NCBI GenBank assembly: GCA_035632955.1 | Contig: DASQFU010000059.1 | Span: 1-5,496 of the forward strand | From: DASQFU01 sp035632955 | Lineage (GTDB): Bacteria; Eisenbacteria; RBG-16-71-46 | DNA: 5,496 nt | Direction of reading: 5' to 3' | Shown here: positions 1-3,746 of the stretch, in pieces | Layout: each line of letters starts with the position of its first letter | Position numbering within the stretch: position 1 is the first letter of the stretch | Made by a program: the position numbers and the translations under genes | Notes under the pieces: generated by a model | Databases searched by the model: none | What the model was told of the DNA's origin: nothing | The model's input: only the letters and a program-made list of their open reading frames with translations

Positions 1-214
1 CGACCGCTATCACATCGTGTCGGGCTCGGACCAGGTGGAGGCGGTGCGGAAGCTCGCCGCGCTCCACGGCATGAGCGATGGAAACGAGCCCGCCTCTTCG
101 AAAGTCGTCGCGATGAAAGACGCGGTCGCAGAGCAAACCCGCATAGGAAACGGCATGATCGGGGCCGTGGAAGGAGCGGAGCGCTCGCAAGTCGTTGCAG
201 CGGGCAACGCATTG
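1..214. other. No supported gene; open frames on both strands downstream of tRNA-Glu
   Basis: No protein in this stretch can be recognised. The plus frame starting at base 2 is open from the window edge to a TAG at 269-271 and has the most protein-like composition (balanced Ala, Val, Glu, Asp; for example SGSDQVEAVRKLAALHGM). It could be the 3' end of a gene entering from the left, but its stop lies inside the tRNA on the opposite strand, so a real gene would have to overlap the tRNA antisense. The minus-strand frames are also open, but they are rich in Arg/His or in Ser/Pro/Thr, as is usual for shadow frames in GC-rich DNA. I regard the plus frame as a weak possibility only. Confidence 0.3.
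193..209 (-). other. Stem-loop just 3' of tRNA-Glu
   Basis: CGTTGC (193-198) and GCAACG (204-209) form a perfect 6-bp stem with a 5-nt loop. On the minus strand the hairpin begins 5 nt after the encoded CCA of the tRNA. It could be a 3' trailer structure that limits exonuclease trimming, or a weak terminator. No U-tract follows it (acttgcg), so an intrinsic terminator is not demonstrated. Confidence 0.35.
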
Positions 215-290
215 TGGCGTCCCCAACGAGATTCGAACTCGTGTTACCGCCGTGAAAGGGCGGTGTCCTAGGCCTCTAGACGATGGGGAC
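215..290 (-). tRNA. trnE: tRNA-Glu (anticodon UUC)
   Basis: Read on the minus strand the 73-nt body folds as a complete cloverleaf. It has a 7-bp acceptor stem (GTCCCCA with TGGGGAC), a D arm beginning GTCT, and an anticodon stem CCGCC/GGCGG closing the loop CTTTCAC. The T arm is ACGAG-TTCGAAT-CTCGT, and the discriminator base is G. The anticodon TTC lies at 254-256 (gaa on plus) and reads Glu codons. A 3' CCA is encoded at 215-217. The body closely resembles bacterial tRNA-Glu, including the run GTCTAGAGGCCTAGGAC. It lies 79 bp downstream of the ATPase-SPOR gene on the same strand, with two hairpins in the gap. Every canonical paired region is intact, so there is no sign of a pseudo-tRNA. 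Confidence 0.98.
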
Positions 291-295
291 GTCGA

Positions 296-318
296 AGGTT
301 GAAGCGGCCGCTCAACCT
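296..318 (-). repeat. 23-bp near-perfect palindrome in the tRNA-Glu 5' leader
   Basis: On plus, AGGTTGA (296-302) and TCAACCT (312-318) are exact inverted arms around the self-complementary GCGGCCGC (304-311), with a single unpaired A at 303. As RNA it could form nine base pairs with one bulge and a GGCC loop. It ends 5 bases before the first base of the tRNA on the minus strand. It may be a structured precursor leader near the RNase P site, a protein-binding palindrome, or part of the end of the upstream transcript. No U-tract supports an intrinsic terminator. Confidence 0.5.
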
Positions 319-323
319 ACGGG

Positions 324-339
324 CTCGCCCCGAGGCGAG
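324..339 (-). other. Stem-loop between the ATPase-SPOR gene and tRNA-Glu
   Basis: CTCGCC (324-329) and GGCGAG (334-339) form a perfect 6-bp GC-rich stem around a 4-nt loop, 30 bases downstream of the ATPase stop codon on the minus strand. A run of five or six T residues lies on the 5' side of the hairpin on that strand rather than the 3' side, so it does not have the layout of a classical Rho-independent terminator. It may pause transcription or protect a 3' end after processing. Confidence 0.3.
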
Positions 340-369
340 GCAAGGAAAAACGCGACGCGGGTTGCGTCG

Positions 370-2853
370 CTAACGCGCGGCAGCGAGCGTCGTCACGCGT
401 GCCTCGTTGATGAGGCCGCGTCCCACGAGATCGCTGGCCGCCTGCTCGGCCTCCGCACGTGCGGGGAAGGCCCCCAACACGACGCGGAACATCGGCGCAC
501 CGTCCTCGTTGATCGTGACAATGCGCGAGGGGAGGCCGGTGCTGGTCGCGAGCCGCGTCTTCTCGCTGTTCGCGCGATCCTGATTCAAGAAGCTCCCGAC
601 CACGACTCCGAAGGTCCGGGCGGGAGCCGGTGGCGGCGCCGACTCGCTCGGGACCCCTGCCGCGGCGCCGCTGCGTTCCGGGGCTGGAGCCTGAGGCGAG
701 CTGCTCGACGCGGGCTCACTGCGCACGGGAGAGGACTGCGCAGTACCAGCCGGAGTCGTCGATCCGCTCGCAACCCGCTGGGTCCCGGTCGTTTTAGCGA
801 CGGTCACTCTGGAAGACGCAACCTTCTGCGTGGGGCGTGACGTCACAGGCGCCGGAGTCGACGCGGCCTCAGACGATGACGGTAACCTTTCCATCTCGGT
901 CGCCGGTCTCGACGCCTGACCCTCCGGCGTCACCTCGGATTTCTGCGCCCACGGGCCGAGCCGCAAGAAGAACAGCAGCAACACGGCGAGTCCGACGATC
1001 GTCACGCTCCCCACGACCCATGCGCCGATCGGGCTCCTGGAGTCCGGCTCCTCGCCACGCGCTCTGGCGAGCTTCGAGCGCAGCCGTGGCGAAAGGAAAT
1101 CGGGAATCCGTTCCTCGTCGGGAAAGTCATGCGCCAACCGATCGATTGGCTTTTTCGACGCGGCGGCGACCGAAGATGACTTTGGTTTGGTCTTGGCGCT
1201 TGCGGGCTTGCTCGGCGCAATCGTAGCCGGTGCAAGTGGCGCGGGCTCGGGCGACTCTTCCACCGAAGCGACGGCGGGCACCTCGTGCAGAGGTATCGGC
1301 GGCAAAGGTTCCATCGCACGCTGCCGCTGCCGCTCAGACAAGTCATCGAGCCAGGTCGGCAGGGCGTACGCCTGTATTTCTGTAGGCTCGGTGGCCGCGC
1401 TCTGGCGATCCGCGGCCACGACACTCTCGGGTTCCGCCGGCACCGGCGGCGCAGGCTGGGCTTCGATCTCGGCGACTGCAGGCTCGAACATAGGCGGCGT
1501 CATCGGCGGAGGTGCTGGCGCGGGAGGTGGTGCTTGCACCGTCTCGCGATGCTCGACAGGCGCCGGAGTGGGTATGGGCGGGGCGACGGGTGCCGGGGGC
1601 GGTGGTACCGGTATCGGCTCCATACGCGGCGGCACGTGAACCGGAGGTTCTGCCTGGCGCGCAGTCGGTGCGCTCTGAGCCTGTGGCGCGAGCTCCTCGC
1701 GCTGCGTCGGCTCGACTCGCGCAGGCGGCTCGATTCGCGCAGGCGGTTCGATCCGCGCCGCGGGCGCGGGGACTGGCTGAGGCGATGGGGGTGGCACTGG
1801 CAAAGGGCGAACCGGAGGCACCGACTTCGGCGCCGAGGCGACGCGACGCGGGGGCGGTTCCTCCGCGCGATGCGCGCGACGGGTCGGCTCCGGCCGAGTG
1901 GGCGCGACCTCCTCGACCGGCGGACCAGGCGTGTAGGCGTCGAGCGTTTCTTCCGATTCTGCAGAAGGTTGCTCAGCGCCGGACTCGGGTCCCGCCGTTT
2001 CACTCGCCGCGGGCGCGCTGCCGAACCGCCCTTCCCCGAGCACGCTTTGGAACTCGGTCTCCTCGGCGACGGCCTGAACATGATGCCGATGCACCGTGCG
2101 CGAGTCTTCGACAAAGGCATTGAGCAGCGCCTGACCGGCGACCGTATTGATCTCGCGCGGGATGCCGTTGGTCAGCCGATGAATCTCGACGCAGGTCTCG
2201 CGCGGGAACAGCTCGTACGCGTTCCCGCCCGCGACCGACACGCGATGGTGGATGTAGCGTTCGGTCTCGATCGACGATAACGGTCGCAAGCGATAGTGGA
2301 TCGCGATTCTCTGCCGGAGTTGGCGTAGCTCGGGGCGGGCCAACTTGGCCTCGAGCTCGGGCTGGCCGACGAGGAAGATCTGAATCATCTTCTCGCCGCC
2401 CAACTCGAGATTCGAAAGCAGCCGCATCTCCTCGAGCAACCCGTCGTCGAGGTTCTGTCCTTCGTCGAGCAGCAGGATCGCGAGCTCGCCGCGTCCGCGA
2501 ACGCCCATCAGGTGCCGTTCGAGTTGGACCAGCGCCTGCGGCTTGGTGGTGCCGCTTGGCAGGCCGACGCCGAAGCGCAGGCAGATCTCCTCGATCAGCT
2601 CGCTGCGCGTCAGCGCCGAGTTCGTGATCAGCGCGACCACCGCCAAAGAACCCCATTCGGCGAGCGCATCGTAAATGGCGGTCGTTTTGCCGGTGCCGAC
2701 CTCGCCCGTGATCAGGACGAAGGGCTCGCGGTTCTCGATCCCATACCGGAGGTGCGCGAGCGCCTCCTGGTGCTCACGGCTGGGATAGACGAATTTGGCC
2801 TGATGCCCCGAGACGAAGGGGTTGTCACGTAGGCCGAGATTGTTTTCGAACAT
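370..2853 (-). CDS. ExeA/DamX-type AAA ATPase with transmembrane segment and C-terminal SPOR domain
   Basis: This 827-aa protein opens with the ExeA/GspA-type P-loop ATPase (residues 1-270). The start MFENNLGLRDNPF is typical of the family. The Walker A motif is GEVGTGKT (50-57), and Walker B ends at D130-E131 within LLLDEGQNL. A sensor-like segment IFLVGQPEL lies at 159-167, followed by LRQRIAIHYRLRPLS (179-193) and NGIPREIN (229-236). Residues 275-600 form a Pro/Ala/Glu-rich, presumably disordered linker. One membrane span follows (about 609-631) after a basic stretch, placing the ATPase in the cytoplasm. A Ser/Thr/Pro/Ala-rich periplasmic spacer leads to a SPOR domain (about 746-823), visible in FGVVVGSF and FRVVLGAF. 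SPOR domains bind peptidoglycan stripped of stem peptides, so the protein probably ties an ATP-driven switch to the cell wall or septum. This layout is known in DamX-type proteins; Aeromonas ExeA instead carries a different peptidoglycan-binding domain. The ATG is supported by GGGAAG five bases upstream. The exact role (division, or secretin/export assembly) cannot be settled here. Confidence 0.93.
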   Translation of the reverse strand: MFENNLGLRDNPFVSGHQAKFVYPSREHQEALAHLRYGIENREPFVLITGEVGTGKTTAIYDALAEWGSLAVVALITNSALTRSELIEEICLRFGVGLPSGTTKPQALVQLERHLMGVRGRGELAILLLDEGQNLDDGLLEEMRLLSNLELGGEKMIQIFLVGQPELEAKLARPELRQLRQRIAIHYRLRPLSSIETERYIHHRVSVAGGNAYELFPRETCVEIHRLTNGIPREINTVAGQALLNAFVEDSRTVHRHHVQAVAEETEFQSVLGEGRFGSAPAASETAGPESGAEQPSAESEETLDAYTPGPPVEEVAPTRPEPTRRAHRAEEPPPRRVASAPKSVPPVRPLPVPPPSPQPVPAPAARIEPPARIEPPARVEPTQREELAPQAQSAPTARQAEPPVHVPPRMEPIPVPPPPAPVAPPIPTPAPVEHRETVQAPPPAPAPPPMTPPMFEPAVAEIEAQPAPPVPAEPESVVAADRQSAATEPTEIQAYALPTWLDDLSERQRQRAMEPLPPIPLHEVPAVASVEESPEPAPLAPATIAPSKPASAKTKPKSSSVAAASKKPIDRLAHDFPDEERIPDFLSPRLRSKLARARGEEPDSRSPIGAWVVGSVTIVGLAVLLLFFLRLGPWAQKSEVTPEGQASRPATEMERLPSSSEAASTPAPVTSRPTQKVASSRVTVAKTTGTQRVASGSTTPAGTAQSSPVRSEPASSSSPQAPAPERSGAAAGVPSESAPPPAPARTFGVVVGSFLNQDRANSEKTRLATSTGLPSRIVTINEDGAPMFRVVLGAFPARAEAEQAASDLVGRGLINEARVTTLAAAR
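1711..1764 (-). repeat. 18-bp tandem repeat (three units) in the proline-rich linker
   Basis: On plus the units begin at 1711 (ctcgactcgcgcaggcgg), 1729 (ctcgattcgcgcaggcgg) and 1747 (ttcgatccgcgccgcggg). The first two differ at one base and the third is more diverged. On the coding strand they encode successive six-residue steps, ARIEPP-ARIEPP-ARVEP, at about residues 366-382. The repeat keeps the reading frame and looks like recent slippage expansion of the linker. Confidence 0.8.
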
Positions 2854-2858
2854 TGCGT

Positions 2859-2864
2859 CTTCCC
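2859..2864 (-). promoter_or_regulatory. Ribosome binding site of the ATPase-SPOR gene
   Basis: On the minus strand GGGAAG ends five bases before the ATG at 2853. This is the best Shine-Dalgarno-like match near the start, and it supports the ATG that gives the canonical ExeA-family N terminus. Confidence 0.6.
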
Positions 2865-2936
2865 ATGCCGAATGCGGAATTCCCTCGGGCGAGGGGCTCC
2901 GGTTTGTTATCGGCGCCGAAGGGGTACGGCTTTGCT

Positions 2937-2958
2937 CCCGACTTGGGGGTGGGTCGGG
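2937..2958 (-). other. Stem-loop downstream of pyrE, in the pyrE to ATPase gap
   Basis: CCCGAC (2937-2942) and GTCGGG (2953-2958) pair perfectly over 6 bp around a 10-nt loop, starting 9 bases beyond the pyrE stop codon on the minus strand. The 114-bp gap (2854-2967) also holds a short GC hairpin at 2882-2895 (CCCTC/GAGGG). Neither is followed by a T run on the minus strand, so these may attenuate rather than terminate. I saw no convincing separate promoter for the ATPase gene here; a GATAAC near the middle of the gap lacks a TTG-type -35 at the right distance. Confidence 0.3.
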
Positions 2959-2967
2959 CGTGCCGCG

Positions 2968-3525
2968 TCAGCCACGCTGGGCGGGAAGCAACTCGCCGAT
3001 CGAGAACAACGGCGAGAACGGATAGCCTCTCTGCTGAAAGATCTGGCCGGCGCCCTGTTCCCGGTCGACGACGCCGAGCACACGCACGACTTCGGACTTG
3101 TACGACTCGGCGGCTTCGGCCGCGATCAGCGCGCTCTCGCCGCTCGTGATCACGTCGTCGAGGATGGCGACCCGCTTGTGCCCCGCCAGGTTGCCCTCGA
3201 CCTGTCCGCGCAGACCGTGGTCTTTGGTGGTGCGGCGCACAAGGAAGCCCTCGATCGGACGGCTCATCTGCGCGCTGTAAATCATCAGGCCAGCGACCAG
3301 CGGATCCGCCCCCAAGGTGAGACCGCCGACCGCGGTCACGCGGTCGGGGAGCAACACTTCGTAGAAGAGACGCGAGATCAACTGCAGCCCCTCGGGGTGC
3401 AAGCTGGTCTTGCGGACATCGATGTAATAGTTGGAAGTCGCTCCGGAGCTGAGAACGAACTCTCCGAACCGCATCGAGCGGCTCAGCAACATCTGGCGCA
3501 GCTGATCGCGAAGGGGTTGTTCCAT
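2968..3525 (-). CDS. pyrE: Orotate phosphoribosyltransferase
   Basis: This 185-aa cytoplasmic enzyme joins orotate and PRPP to give orotidine 5'-phosphate and pyrophosphate, the fifth step of UMP synthesis. Visible motifs, in order, are LSSGATSNYYIDVRK (25-39) and AVGGLTLGADP (65-75). The catalytic-loop motif RRTTKDHG (97-104) has K101 and H103 matching the conserved KxH pair. The type I PRPP-binding motif VAILDDVITSGES (119-131) has the acidic pair D123-D124. VDREQGA lies at 153-159. The length and the SSG/GGLTLGADP signatures fit the shorter PyrE class of about 180 residues seen in actinobacteria and others, rather than the roughly 213-aa enteric form. The ATG at 3525 puts the N-terminal helix at the usual distance from the SSG motif, although no clear Shine-Dalgarno sequence precedes it. 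The same-strand ATPase-SPOR gene follows after 114 bp and may be co-transcribed. Confidence 0.97.
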   Translation of the reverse strand: MEQPLRDQLRQMLLSRSMRFGEFVLSSGATSNYYIDVRKTSLHPEGLQLISRLFYEVLLPDRVTAVGGLTLGADPLVAGLMIYSAQMSRPIEGFLVRRTTKDHGLRGQVEGNLAGHKRVAILDDVITSGESALIAAEAAESYKSEVVRVLGVVDREQGAGQIFQQRGYPFSPLFSIGELLPAQRG

Positions 3526-3578
3526 ATCAGGTGCGAGGGTGTGGTGAGGTCGGGGAGCGCTTGGACATGCCGAGGAGA

Positions 3579-3607
3579 AGTCTGCCCGGCACCACTCGGA
3601 GAGTCAA
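3579..3607 (-). promoter_or_regulatory. Putative sigma70-like promoter for pyrE
   Basis: On the minus strand, a -35-like TTGACT (3607-3602) is separated by 17 bp from a weak -10-like CAGACT (3584-3579). Transcription would begin near 3572, giving a leader of roughly 47 nt before the pyrE ATG at 3525. The -35 is a near-consensus match, but the -10 matches TATAAT at only three positions. The call rests on spacing and location. Confidence 0.35.
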
Positions 3608-3628
3608 GCGAGCACGGCAGGCGAGAAC

Positions 3629-3677
3629 ACGCAGGTGATGGCGGCGGGTTTGCGAGCGAGGCAGGCTTGACCTGCGT
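3629..3677. repeat. 8-bp inverted repeat overlapping the protease promoter -35
   Basis: ACGCAGGT (3629-3636) is repeated as its exact reverse complement ACCTGCGT (3670-3677). The second arm overlaps the -35 hexamer of the plus-strand promoter. The centres of the arms are 41 bp apart, close to four helical turns, which would suit two operator half-sites or two bound dimers on one face of the DNA. An 8-bp match can arise by chance in GC-rich sequence, so this remains a candidate site. Confidence 0.3.
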
Positions 3678-3696
3678 CATTCACGCTCTCTAGACT
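3667..3696 (+). promoter_or_regulatory. Putative sigma70-like promoter for the S8 protease gene
   Basis: TTGACC (3667-3672) and TAGACT (3691-3696) are separated by 18 bp and match the -35 and -10 consensus at 5/6 and 4/6 positions. The predicted start site, about 3703-3705, leaves a leader of roughly 43 nt before the ATG at 3747, which contains the stem-loop at 3709-3735. Confidence 0.45.
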
Positions 3697-3708
3697 CATG
3701 GCCGTCGC

Positions 3709-3735
3709 GACCGGTTTCCGTTCGGGAGACCGGTC
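3709..3735 (+). promoter_or_regulatory. 11-bp stem-loop in the protease leader, 11 nt before the ATG
   Basis: GACCGGTTTCC (3709-3719) pairs with GGAGACCGGTC (3725-3735) over eleven positions, one of them G-U, around the 5-nt loop GTTCG. It starts just after the predicted transcription start and ends 11 nt before the ATG. The only Shine-Dalgarno-like run in the leader, GGGAG (3724-3728), lies in its 3' arm and is 18 nt from the ATG, too far for normal use unless the intervening sequence folds. Possible roles are translational control or protection of the mRNA 5' end. No T-tract follows, so it is not an intrinsic terminator. Confidence 0.5.
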
Positions 3736-3746
3736 GTCTTCGCTAG

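Noticed and set aside
10..207. 65-aa minus-strand open frame downstream of the tRNA
   Set aside because: It has a Ser/Thr/Pro/Met-rich shadow-type composition and no ribosome binding site, and its start overlaps the stem-loop after the tRNA.
324..339. Intrinsic terminator for the ATPase gene
   Set aside because: On the coding strand the T run lies before the hairpin, not after it.
1285..2280. 331-aa plus-strand open frame opposite the ATPase gene
   Set aside because: It is very rich in Arg, with no domain signal and a composition typical of antisense frames in GC-rich DNA; the minus frame shows full ATPase motifs.
2872..3693. 273-aa plus-strand open frame across pyrE
   Set aside because: pyrE on the minus strand has all expected catalytic and PRPP-binding motifs; the plus frame is its complement and runs through the pyrE promoter region.
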